This document shows positions 33,900 through 45,149 of a DNA stretch of 64,000 bases, piece by piece. The DNA is taken from the NCBI GenBank assembly GCA_037043015.1, contig CM073321.1:5414001-5478000 (forward strand). Direction: 5' to 3'. The position numbers and the translations under genes were made by a program. The DNA comes from Bryum argenteum (lineage: Eukaryota > Streptophyta > Bryopsida > Bryales > Bryaceae). How positions within the stretch are numbered: the stretch's first letter is position 1; each line of letters begins with the position of its first letter. The notes beneath the pieces are model-generated. The model did not search any database and was not told the origin of the DNA. It worked only from the letters and a program-made list of their open reading frames with translations.

Positions 33900-36177
33900 T
33901 TTGTGGTAGTGCCTCAATCCCAGTCGGTTTGCGCTTTATCTCGCTCCCTGGGCCGTGGATATGTAAAAGTCGGGGACTCGAGTTCTGACTGGAACTGTCT
34001 GACGTCCTGCATCATCTGGTCTCGCAGCTGCTCCTGTGCATGCCAGTCGGGTTTGTCCGGTAGGTTCTGGTCGGGTAGTGTCTCCTCCTTTAGTATCTTG
34101 CTCCGGGTTATGGCGACATCGTCACGACTCCTACCGAAGTCGATGGCGCTTCTTCTATGATCACCGCCGAGGTGGTTGGTTTTGTTTCCTTCGTCTGTTG
34201 ACTCAAAAATTTGACCACCCTTGGGTCCTTCAGCATGGGACACAAGTGTGTCGGGTGGTCCATAAGCTTACACAGAGAACAAGGGAAGATTCGTTTCGGG
34301 AAGGTAGCCCGCGGGGGTCGACCCGTCGGCCCTGCTGATGATTGGGTAAGAGTTGGTGCGGCAACTGCCACTGTCGGTGCTGCTGCTGCTCGTCGTTTCG
34401 CAAAGTCGCTCTCCGGATTCCGCCAGCAGTCGCTCTCTCCATGGCCCAATTTTTTGCACAAGTTGCATACAACTCGTTTTGTCCGGTCGACCTGATCTGG
34501 TCGGGTGGCATCAGGGGTTGGGTTGGGTTCCTTCGGTAGTCCGCTCTCGCCAAGCTTCACGATCGCTTTGCTCTGTGCTGAGTGGATCCGGGTAGTCCAA
34601 CTGCCGCTACACCGCAAATACTTCAACAAGCCACTCGAAAGTTGCTTAGTAGAAAATTGTCGGTGGAGGGACCTTGAACCCGACCAAATTTTCATCATAC
34701 GCTCATAATAGTCATCTACCGACTCCTTAGTGTCCTGTTTGAGATCATGGAAAATGAGGTAGGCTTGGTCATCATTGTCAATATCCCGATACCGGTATTT
34801 AAAGGCCTCCATTAGACCCCGCAGTCTCTTGGTAGGGTAGGGTCAACCGTTGGTTGGTGAACCAATTATAATTATTTGCATCAACTAAAGAATTACCAAA
34901 CAGGGCAATGCATATATCCGGATCGGTTTCTCCATTTAGCATCAAAGTGTTGACAAAACGGTTGACATGGGTCATGGCACACTTACCTTCTTTATAGGTC
35001 GGCATGACCACTGGTTTCCTGGCAGTCGTGCGGGTTGGGTATGCTGCTGTCGGATAGACAAAGTGTGGTGGGACCGCTCGCTCTGCAGTAGCGGGGTATG
35101 GTGGTACCATACCTGTCGGATAGACGGGCGGTACAGATGTAGATATCGCCGAGCGATCGGGTAGGTCGGTCCTACCGCCGGGATAGACAGGTGGTACTTG
35201 ACCAGTCTTTGTCGGAACGGCTAAGTAAGTCGGTCCCATCTGCCGAGTAGACAGACGGTGGTGCCGCACTGTCTTTGTTGGTCCTGGCCGCCACTAAATA
35301 GGGCGATTTCAAAAGTATGACCCGGTGTGACAAAGACGCACACACCGACGGATGGGGTAGGGTGGTTGGTCGGGTGACCGTTTGTATAGGTGCACTCGGT
35401 AGACTCACACCGCATAGGTAGGGACTGTGGGGTCTACCGGTCGACCATAAGTCTTTGGGCCGAGAATGGCCGAGAATAAGCCGAGGATGATACAGTGTGG
35501 CGGTCGGTCGGGTAACTAAGACCCGTTGTGCCGGCCGTGCGATGATGACGGTGTTGGGTCAAAACCTGTGGGGTCGACATTCTATGGTCGGGTAGGTGGT
35601 TGACAGGCGGATCTAATGTTAATACGTCCGGTGGGTGTGTGCGAATGTTGGGTAAGGCGGGTCTGACTGCTAGCGGGTCGACTCCTTGATTATATATAGT
35701 CTGGATCTGATGGACCGTATGGGGGTCGAACTCCTGTCTAGCAGTCGGGGAAGGACTTTCTTCTACGGGTGTACCCGGTCGGCTCACCATTGGACCAGGA
35801 GAACTAGGTTCCTGGTAAGATGATGCCGTCTGGGGGTTCCGACCTGGTAGGGGCGGGTGCTCTGTCTGGCCCGGGTTAGACAACAGAGTGGCCAGACGGA
35901 GGTCGAGTTCGGCCCGACTACTACGTAGTAAATCAATTTCGTGCTGACGCTCTTGCATAATGATGGACGGGTCAGGATTGTACCTGACAAGCCGCTGGTT
36001 GGCACTAGACGGTCGATCAGGAAGTGGTGGTTGGTCGTCCCTGTTCTGTCGGGGCGTTGATGGGTTCGAAATCGTATGTCTCGCCACACTAGGTCGGGTG
36101 TAGTGATCCGCTGTTGACGATGTTAGTGGCAAATTGGCCACAGGTCGGGTCGGGTCGGTATACCCGCCACGATTCAT
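33900..36177 (-). other. gag region of the Ty3-type fossil
   Basis: A Pro/Ser/Thr-rich N-terminal region (about 35434-36177), a capsid-like core (HVNRFVNTLMLNGETDPDI ... FKYRYRDIDNDDQAYL, 34.7-35.0 kb) and two CCHC knuckles: CNLCKKLGHGESDC near 34460 and CSLCKLMDHPTHLC near 34270. Two knuckles is usual for several plant Ty3 clades. The reading frame is broken. Confidence 0.8.
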
Positions 36178-37048
36178 TGGAAAAGACGTTTCGTGAAAGA
36201 CTGTACCTTCTGGGTGTATTCGACCAGGTGGTGCAGGGACGCTTCATCCGACGTGGATGCAGAGACTTGTCTTCTGACGCTATATGTCGGGAGGAGGTCG
36301 GCCCTTGGGGTCGACTGTCGGGTGTCTAGAGATGGATTTATCCGGGACTGCAACCTGCGCCATTCCCGATACTGATGCGGAATTTTCCACCGGTCGGGGT
36401 GGTAAGTCGATCGCTCAGAGAGAGCGGCAAGACGCGCGTGCGTGGACCCGTCATAATGGTGACGTGTCACTTTCGGATCGAGATCCGATTTTTTCGGATC
36501 TCGATCGAGATCTAGATCTGAATCAATCTGATCCGCGGTAGAGTCCGAGGTCGCAGATGCTTGGTCGGTGTTTTGTTTTGTGTGAGCTCACTTAGTTGCT
36601 CTTTTGGCACCGTGAGCTTCTTCCACACACCGCTCTACATATTTCTTAGCACTCTTAGACGACTCTACTTTTGCTGGATAGACACGTAGCGACTATGATC
36701 TCCGAGGCGCGTTTTAGCTATGTTGCCGTACTCTCACCCGACTAGGTCGATCTTTGTTGAGTGTAGGAGACATTTTTTACTTGAAACCTTGATACCAACA
36801 ACTTCTGTGTCAACTGACCGGTAGGTTGCATACTCCTAAACCTCTATAGCAGACACTTTCAGAGCAGATTTGTGCAGGGTCGACATCCGGGTCGGCATGC
36901 TCTACACGATTTCTACTTGTTTACGGATCTAAAATGTTTGGACTGCACAATCGCACGGTAGCCCAATGTTGAGGGAGATCTACTGCTCTACTTCGGGATC
37001 TGCGCGATCCGGAAACGATGGAATCGAACTCAAGCATAGGTCGCCAAA
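36178..37048 (-). other. Leader region and primer-binding site of the Ty3-type fossil
   Basis: Minus-strand sequence just inside the 5' LTR reads TTTGGCGACCTATGCTTGAG (PBS starting at about 37046). TGGCGACC would pair with a tRNA ending GGTCGCCA, resembling the Arg/Asp-type sites of Tat elements rather than the initiator-Met site. The rest of the leader has no clear gene. Confidence 0.55.
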
Positions 37049-37642
37049 TGTTAAGGGGTTTTTCAAACCATACCCTATCGAGTCTAAGTTAATTTCCTAC
37101 TAGTCACAATAACGTCGGGTTATCAAAACTGCGACTAGCAAGAAGGGAAGGGAGTTTACTCTACCGACTAGTGAGTATCTAGAGGGACCGGGGCGACTTT
37201 AGGTCGGGTCTGCTAAAACACTAGAGAGAGAGAAAACACACGATTCTCACAAAAAAGATCGTAGATCCCGCAAACAAAAGTCGGCTAGTCTATTCAAACA
37301 CACACAACGGAAGAACAGAATAGAAGACTATGCAGAACTCCGAGGTTACTGGCAAAGAGGGATAGATTAACTAGCAACAACCCTCACGGAGAAGAGGGTG
37401 GTACATATAGTCGGCTGGGTCTGACTGACTGTCAGATCCAGCTGAGAACAACAGGTCAGCCGACGAGTCTGCCAGGTCGGCCAGAAAGGTCGGGTGTCCA
37501 AAATGAGTCTAAGACTCTAAAAACAACAACTAGAGATCCGACCTGCTAACCCCACCGGGTATCGCCTGCCGGGTCTATACCTGCCGGGTAGAGACTAGAC
37601 TAAAAATAGCCTAGCGAATATACTACGAATATTCCGTTAACA
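37049..37642 (-). repeat. 5' LTR of the Ty3-type fossil
   Basis: 594 bp, TGTTAAGGGG...TTAACA, followed by TAAAC. Differs from the other LTR at roughly 15-20 positions by eye. Confidence 0.95.
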
Positions 37643-40600
37643 TAAACGTCACGGTTTTCAATGCAAATTTTTGACTAAATTGTGACTAAGTTTAGTACTC
37701 TAAATTCTTAGTGTAGAACACAAAATTTATAAAGTAAATTATACCATACCCTTTGTAAACAAAATTCTATCATGTTAGGTTTTTATCACCTACAAATGAC
37801 ATGCATGAAAAACTATTTTAGAGTATAAATACTTCTATATTACGCTCTTCTCTTTCTAATTGTTGTGTAATATTTTGATTATTAGAGTACAACAAATATA
37901 CTATATTTGTAACATGTATTTTCCTACATGTATTAATTTCTTCTTGTTCTAAAGTATGTACTATCTTTAAAGAAGCGATATTTACAAGTACAAAAAATAG
38001 TTTGACAGGATCAATAAATATAACCAGAAGTATAAAGCAAAAGTTCTTAAGTACGGGAATATTCTTATTGTACTCTAGTCACATTGAGTAAAGTAATTAA
38101 AGATTTAAGCGATTACTACCAAAAGACAAGAGTTGCTATTAAACAAATTAAAACTATCAATTTTTATTTAATTAGAAATCAAAATAATATCTCTCTATCT
38201 TAAAACCTCTACTACATATATAGAAAAAGAAAAAACACACAAAATTAGAAGAAGAATCTAATCTTTAGTAAATAAGTTATTTTAGTATTAGCCGCTTATA
38301 TACAATACACTTTAATGAATTATATATTTTTTGAGAATAAGTCAATAATACATATATTATCTAATAAATACAAATTCAATACATAAAGTATTTATCTGAT
38401 GACCTTTATTTCGGATTTAGGTACTAATACAAATATATTCTAAGGAATGTATTTTGTATAAAAATAGAAATTTAAAATAGGAATTTAAAATTTTTAATAT
38501 TCCCGAATAGATTCTTTGGATGATATTTGTAATAATGAAAAGATTATTGAATACGGATAGTTTGACAATTAATGGATATTTTGTAGAAAATTCAATAAAT
38601 ATATTTATGTTAATATAAATATAAATATAAAATAAATATACATATTAATATAAATATAAATTAAAATCAAAATATAAAAATGACTTGATCAGCACAACAT
38701 ACAATATTTTATAAATATAGTATTTGGAAGATAACTATGAATAAACAAATCGTTTAATACACATGTTATTTGCAAACAAAAGGTTATTGATTGGACTATC
38801 TAATAAAAATATTCTTGTAAATACGTATATATATAATTCTGAGAACTGATACACTCATATTTATAAAATTGAAGTATTTCAAAATAATAGTTCAATACAT
38901 AGATCATTTGGAAAATTCTATTAATAGATTAATTGAAATGATAACACTAATAAACATCAAATCAAATAAATAAAGTATGTATTCAATATATTATTTAGGT
39001 AAAAGACATTAATTAATACACTTTTGCATAAAAGATTATTTTAAAGAAATTAATACATAAATTATTTAGCAATTGATTATATAATACAATTACCTATTAT
39101 TTGAGAATGTGCTGATATTCAGTAGAGTTATTGTTCAATAGATTACTATATATATATTAGTATGAAATTTTCATATTTTCATATGACTATAAGTAGAGTA
39201 TTTTAAAGTAAAGTTGATAATAAATTATTAAGTAAAATATCATTTTAACAAATTATATTTTAAGACTGTGGTTCATGAATATATGTAGTAGTGTGAAAGA
39301 CTGCACAAGTGCAATTTCAAATTTTCTTAATGTGTAATATATGTTAATCTAAACATTTAAATATTGAGAAACTTAAGTAAAATGCTAGTACCGCACAAAA
39401 AGCTTAAATGAAATTCTAAAATTATAGGCTATAAATATTGGCTATAAAGCTAAATTTACATGCTACAAGAATTAAAATGACAAATCCTAATATACTGATT
39501 ACTGGTTCATTTTGAAAATATGAAAATTTGTAGTAATTTACAATGTTGATCATGATTAATCATTCCTTGAAATCATTTATTCTTCTTCAATCTCTTTCTA
39601 AACGTTGTTGTTCTTTGATCTGCGTATTAATAAATATTTATAATTAAGTTAATAATTTATAAAGGAACGGTAACGTGAAGACATAAGTACGCCAACGTTG
39701 TTCATGCCTTTCAAAGAATAAATCAAAAGTTTGAATAATGTCTATAATTATATTTGAGAATGACAATAATGTAAATAATACAGTACGTGTTGAAAGTAAG
39801 TATTTGTAAAGAGTTTCACTATGATAGTCTTCGTTTGTTTAGTAGATGTCATTGTGTTGCTCTATTAAATGACTCCACGATGAAAGTACATTAGAGAAGA
39901 TAACGAATAACAACGTCGAGCTTTACTGCGCTAACAATGTTTTCTACCATCTGTACAGATATGTATGACGGTTTATATAGTATTGTCCTGAAATCACTTG
40001 CACTGTAAGTGATTTTAGAACAATGGTTCATAGATAGTTTGAAAGTTATTTAAATGTTGCACAACAGAAGTTCAGTAATAAATATCCATGAATGCATTAT
40101 TAATATTTCATATATGCTTAAATGAAAAGTAAAGATGATTCATATTTGAATAGAAAATCTAATTGTAAGAATAAACATCTACACATGAAATTGAAACGCA
40201 CAAAAGTAATGTTATTTTGGTAAGCTTAATGGTAACAAAAAACAAAATTATTTACATAACAATGAGCATGTATACATTGACGTTAAGTTTATATACATAA
40301 CTTATGAACATTAAAACTTCATTTCTTAAATGTTCCAAGGTGAATTCAGCAGATTTTATGAGTTTACTTATCATATTGTACAAATTGTTCAACCTAGATT
40401 ACTTTGTAGGTATCTTTAAGAATTTTAAATTAAAACATATGATTTCATCATTCCTATTCATAGCTGAAGCAATTCGAAAGTCTAAATAATATACCATGAT
40501 TATATTTACATTATATTAATTAATATTTTGAAATATATATATTTCATTTATAAATAATTATTATATAATGTAATATGTAATAAATAAATATTATTATATA

Positions 40601-41030
40601 AGGTTATATTAAATTTAATTATCATAGATATTACGTATATACGAATAATTTAAACACTATGAATTTGAACACTATGTATATAATAATCAACATTTAACTA
40701 TGATTTGTTAAGAAGTACATAATTACACATAAGAAACTTAGTGTGTAGTAAAATTATAGATAAGATAATAGCTTAATACTTAAAAAGACTTCACTTTAAG
40801 GTAATTATTGCATCGAAATTAATTCATAAGAACTTTATTTAAATAAAAGGTTTAATGTTAAGCATACTCGATTTACAAAAATATGAAATTATAAGTTGTA
40901 TCCATTGTAATGTTTCCAAGTACTTTAATTAAGATTTTAATTTGTTATTGAGTATTCAAAGACATAGAATACTCCAAAGTAGGTGTATAAAGATTAACAT
41001 TGTTTTGGCCAATTACAATTATCACACACC
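37643..41030. other. AT-rich spacer, 3.4 kb, no gene seen
   Basis: Base composition drops sharply from the GC-rich retrotransposon to strongly AT-rich DNA (many TAAATA/ATATA words). No frame above about 60 codons has a recognisable feature. No repeats with defined ends were noticed. Confidence 0.6.
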
Positions 41031-41037
41031 TGTAATC

Positions 41038-41080
41038 CAAAACCCTGTACCCTAAATCCTAAACCCTAAACCCTAAACCC
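41038..41080. repeat. Interstitial plant-type telomere repeats
   Basis: About five units of CCCTAAA, three of them perfect and the flanking ones degenerate (CCCTGTA, CCCTAAAT, CCCTATAA). The array lies 20-120 bp upstream of E2F-like repeats, a pairing like the telo-box context of some plant S-phase promoters. Confidence 0.8.
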
Positions 41081-41089
41081 TATAACCCC

Positions 41090-41212
41090 AATCCCGCCAA
41101 TTTTCAAATGGCGGCACTTCTGTTCCCCCCTTTTCTAAACAGACGACACTTCAGTTCACGCCAATTTTCAATTGTCGGGACTTCGGTTCCCGCCTATTTT
41201 CTATTTTTGGGA
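41090..41212. promoter_or_regulatory. E2F-like repeat promoter region
   Basis: Three diverged tandem units of CGCCAATTTTCAAATGGCGG / CGCCAATTTTCAATTGTCGG / CGCCTATTTTC. The first reads TCCCGCCAATTTTC (complement of TTGGCGGGA) and the last TTCCCGCCTATTTTC, both close to the plant E2F site TTTGGCGGGAA. They precede the locus that contains palindrome cluster E and the DUF7869-like gene. Confidence 0.45.
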
Positions 41213-41712
41213 TAGCGCGAAAACGGTATTGCGCTACTGAATGACCTTCGAAATTGAGGACAGAATGATTCTTTTCTTCTCAATCTTTGAGGGTACTGAA
41301 CTCCGTCGACATATTGGAGTTCTCCGCACTTCCTTCAGCTCGCTCTCCGCCTTCGCGTACGTGTTTCGCGATTGCATATATGCATGATTATGCGTTAAAA
41401 TTGCTTTGCACAGCTTTACGCATTTTCTGATTCATTGTTGTTCATAGTTTTCTCTTTATCTACAGTAGTAGTAGTTGAAAATTTCTATTGTACGTTTGTA
41501 ATTTAGTGGCTTGTAGTTAACAATTGTGCATTCGGAGCCGTTGTTGTTGACATATTCTTTTGATTTGACGATTTCGTTGGTACTGGGGTGGGTCTTGATT
41601 CCTGCGTGTGACGATGGAATGTGAGAGCCCTGGTTGTAACTGCTTTTCGAATTCTTAATGACTCCCAAGAAGTACGCCATAATTTTCGGGATTAATCATG
41701 CATCATGACATG
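41213..41712 (+). other. Presumed 5' leader or first exon region, not resolved
   Basis: Several short ATG frames occur (41239, 41661 with MTPKKYAIIFGI), none decisive. The region sits between the E2F/telomere-like block and palindrome cluster E, so a first exon and a splice donor are expected here. Confidence 0.25.
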
Positions 41713-42193
41713 CAGTTTAGCTCGAGTCGAGCTAAACTGTATGGCCTGCATACTCTTGCAGTTTAGCTCGAGTCGAGCTAAACTGCAGTACGTCTTCGAT
41801 CTTACGGTTTAGCTCGACTCAAGCTAAACTGCTGTATGTATCCAGTAGAGCAGTTTAGCTCGACTCGAGCTAAAGTGTTCAACAGAAGACGTACTGTAAG
41901 TTTATACAGATTAGCTCGAATCGAGCTAAACTGCTGTGTGTATCTAGTAGAGTAGTTTAGCTTGACTCGAGCTAAATTGTTCGACCGAAGACGTACTGCA
42001 GTTTAGCTCGACTCGAGCTAAACTGCAGGAGTATGCACGCCATACAGTTTAGATCGACCGGAGCTAAACTGCGTTATGCATTCAACTCGATTCGAGCTAA
42101 ACTGTTCTAAATACATACAGCAGTTTAGCTCGAGTCGAGTTAAAATGTAGAATGTGTTTTCTACTTCTGTTTAGCTCGACTCGAGTTAAACTG
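41713..42193. repeat. Palindrome cluster E (about 11 copies, presumed intron)
   Basis: Copies begin at 41713, 41759, 41805, 41851, 41907, 41953, 41999, 42045, a partial near 42079, 42121 and 42167. Copies are spaced at a regular 46 bp (with one 56-bp step), unlike the irregular clusters elsewhere. An acceptor CTTTTGTAG at about 42277 follows, directly before a coding exon. The host gene is unrelated to the methylase-like gene. Confidence 0.9.
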
Positions 42194-42277
42194 CATGTGT
42201 TCGTTTCTCATACTGTCTTGCTTCTGTGGCACTGTTTTTATTCATATCTTCTTCTGAGTAAGCGATGATCTTTTGTA

Positions 42278-44729
42278 GGATGGATTTCTCTTCAGACGAT
42301 GACGCTTTTGCCGATGCACCTTTGAATCCTGGTTTACTTGCTGCTGAAGTTGTTCCTCCACGGCTCTGGACAGGGAGGACTGTTGCATTGCTCGATTCCG
42401 AAGGACTCAGAATAGCTGAGGGTTTAGTCCGAAACCTACGATCTGGCGCTGTACCTGATTGTAATGGCTTACTTGGTGATTCTCGAGTTGTGGTGCAAGT
42501 TTCTACTTTGTTTGTTGCGGTCAAGGATCTTGACGACTGGATTTACTCTTTCAACAAGTACTCCTAGACGGTGTTAGTCTTTTTTATTACAGTCAGCAAG
42601 ATGTTTACAACAGATGGGTCCGGGAACGTAGTCGACGACAGGAGTCATCTTGAACTCGATCGTGGGATAATTCCTCGAGGAATGAGTCTACCCCAGTTTC
42701 GTGCAAATCAGAGTTTCTGATGACAGCAGAGTCAATCAATGCGGTCGCATGTAATACGTGCTGTAGGTACAACTGTGTTCAACTATACCCAAGGGAGAAG
42801 ATTAAGGTTCTCAGGTGTCGCATGTACGACAAGACAACTGTGCAGTTTAAGAACCACAACTTGATGTCCATAGGCAGTTCCACAGAAATGTTGAAAGGGG
42901 AAATGTAGTCAGTTTAGAGGGTATAGATGTTTGCAAACTTGCGTGGATGAAAATCATGGGCGTGAGCAACGGTATGCTTTATCGCAACACCTAGAATGCA
43001 GTTGATGGTCATGAGGCCCAGTTGCACGGGAACACGGGCTTGCGAAAGCCTAGGAGTCATACGATTGTTGCTTCTGCCGTCTTAGGGGCAACACTTGATA
43101 GACATGCCGATCACATGCCTCACAAGTCTCGGAGCCTTCCATCGGGGGAGAAGGTCGTTGCCAAGGTGTTTCCTTCAAGTTTTAAGTGGAAGGACCAGAT
43201 TCCGCTTCTTGATCATTACCTTCAAGAGTGTGGGCTCCCGCCGATGTCTACTTCAAACCTTAATAAGATTCGCCGCCTCAGCTATCCCGAATACTATGCC
43301 AAAAGATCGGGGGACAATTTTGCGCATTGCTCCAAGTGTGATGAGTGACAATCACTGATGAAGCTCACTCCTCCTGGGACACAATCATCTCTTATATGGT
43401 CGAGGAAATTGAATGTGCACTTAGATTCCGCATATGCGCACAGAAACTTATACTACCTCAACCGCTTTAGATCTAAGGAGTCGCCTCAGGATGTTTTAAC
43501 TATTATGCATGACAAGAGAGCAATACTTGGTAGCAAAACGAGTATTCCGAGAGATATATGTAAATTTTATGCTCGTCGGTCACACTCATGATGTCATAGA
43601 TGCATTATTTGGGCGTTGGAGCATGGCATTGCGAAAGGAGGATTATCCTACCATCCCTCTTCTCATGAAATCTTTTATGAGGACCGAGAAACTTCCAGTT
43701 ATTCCACACCTCGTTCAAGAGGTTCCGCACTTCAAGAAATTCATTTAAGAGTGGATGTTAGACAACGATGAAGCATTGGTGGGGCATACGAAGGCGCATC
43801 AATTCAAGTTTCACATGGATTCAATTGGATGTCCCGTAATGAAGTACAAGATTTTTTGTCACAACGAGGAATGGCTTCCTAGAGGTGATAATGCTGGTAT
43901 TAAATTGTGGAAGGAGGATTCCAAAGGCACATCATTATGGCCACATGGTGAACGTGATGCTATGCGTCCAAACGAGATGCGCCATTTGTTTGAGGTGGTG
44001 AAAGGGATTTCAGGCTTTGTTGATCATTGGGAACGATTGTCACGTGAGTCAATTGAATCGCAGAGATTGTACGAGCCTCTCTCATATTACTGGAGCGGCG
44101 TTAAAGATGCCCTTTGTATACCCATGGATGTACTCGCATCATCGCAAAATGGAATTCCGTCAAGTTTGGAGGAACCATTACCGTTACAACATGGATTTTG
44201 GCCGTCAAGTCGACTTGCACATGTCATGGAAGATGATTTTACTTCAGAAGGGAATGTGCGCGAAGAGTACGACGACGATGAGCATTTTGTTGGCCAGAGA
44301 CGTGATCGTCCTGCTTCTTCATTTCGAGTTGGTCGTGACCTTTATAAGGGTTATTTTGTTGCACTACGTCCATGTGGCACAGATAGCCGGCCCTTCTGGC
44401 TCGGGCGAGCAATGTCTAATCCAAATTCAAACCCAGACCTACCCAATACGGTCGACATCCAGTTCTTCCATCCAATGTCACGCTCCAAAGAAATTTTGAA
44501 GTATTACACAAATTGGGATACAAATAGAAAGCTTCGTTGGACTGTTGAGAAAGGTGTAGATGTATCTTCGAAACCTACAGATGCTATTTTCACTGCTTGG
44601 ATATCAAGAATTACGCTTTTTGACGGGGAAAGCAGTGAAGGTATAGACGCTATTATTACAATACCCAAGAAGCAGGTCAAAATCATCAAGGCTTCTTTGC
44701 GGGAGCTTGCTTCATCTTCTCAAGAGTAG
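42278..44729 (+). pseudogene. DUF7869-like gene, copy 1 (decayed, internal deletion)
   Basis: It opens with MDFSSDDDAFADAPLNPGLL ... RLWTGRTVALLDSEGLRIAEG (42280-42567). It then gives CYTRYN-type Cys pieces and YPREKIKVLR (42720-42908), KLAWMKIMGVSNGMLYRN and AQLHGNTGLRKPRSHTIV (42940-43080), PSSFKWKDQIPLLDHYL, LSYPEYYAKRS and HCSKCDE, RNLYYLNRFRSKES, then FMLVGHTHDVIDALFGRWSM (43570) and a long C-terminal frame (43755-44729). LVGHTH-DxID..F is the signature I associate with the plant-repeat family DUF7869, thought to have a transposase-like RNase H fold. Several stops and frame changes occur. A segment present in copy 2 (including QIDNYLSDNRN) is missing after MHDK at about 43515. Confidence 0.65.
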
Positions 44730-45140
44730 TCTTCTAGTATATAGTATTTATTATGGAAGTAGGTGTGTTAGTACTTAAACTTGGTATTGACATATATATT
44801 ACTTTGATACTTAGTATATAGAGTATTATATATTTGTACGATTTACTATCCATATTCAATATATTTATTTTGTATAAGAAGATTGTTTCAGTTGACTCGA
44901 TCAGCATCATTAATTGAAAGAAAATTATCCTTTGTTGGTAGGTTTATCTTCACATGTATCGTATCAAATATATGTATGGTAGTAACTTTTTTGAAGATAA
45001 ACATACTTTCTACGATTCAAGAGGTCTTATATCATCTCCAATTATAATAAAAATTAGTAAATTCAAAGTACATATGCGTACGGTGAAACCCCTCTAAATG
45101 TTGATTTTGGCTTCACCTGCTGTCTTATTTTAATTTGGGA
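44730..45140. other. AT-rich spacer
   Basis: No gene or repeat with clear ends was noticed. Confidence 0.6.
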
Positions 45141-45149
45141 GATAAAAAT

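Larger units (their letters stand above)
25210..37642 (-). mobile_element. Ty3-type LTR retrotransposon fossil, 12.4 kb, minus strand
   Basis: Two 594-bp direct repeats begin TGTTAAGGGG and end AACA, flanked by the 5-bp duplication TAAAC on both sides. A polypurine tract and a primer-binding site lie just inside, in minus orientation. On the minus strand, gag (two CCHC knuckles), protease, reverse transcriptase, RNase H and integrase follow in the Ty3 order, then a long extra region before the 3' LTR. The clade is non-chromoviral by eye (no chromodomain seen). A Tat-like affiliation is suggested by the long 3' region and the TGGCGACC primer site, but no second RNase H is visible. The element is broken, with roughly half a dozen or more breaks across gag-pol. 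LTRs are about 97% alike by eye, so insertion is fairly recent. Confidence 0.95.

Noticed and set aside
37643-41030. Plastid or mitochondrial insertion
   Set aside because: Very AT-rich with no organellar gene fragment recognised; ordinary AT-rich spacer is simpler.
2505-42193. CRISPR array
   Set aside because: The repeats are perfect palindromes in plant-type introns with non-uniform spacers and no cas genes.
2505-42193. Rho-independent terminators
   Set aside because: Hairpin-like but without T runs, clustered within eukaryotic introns.
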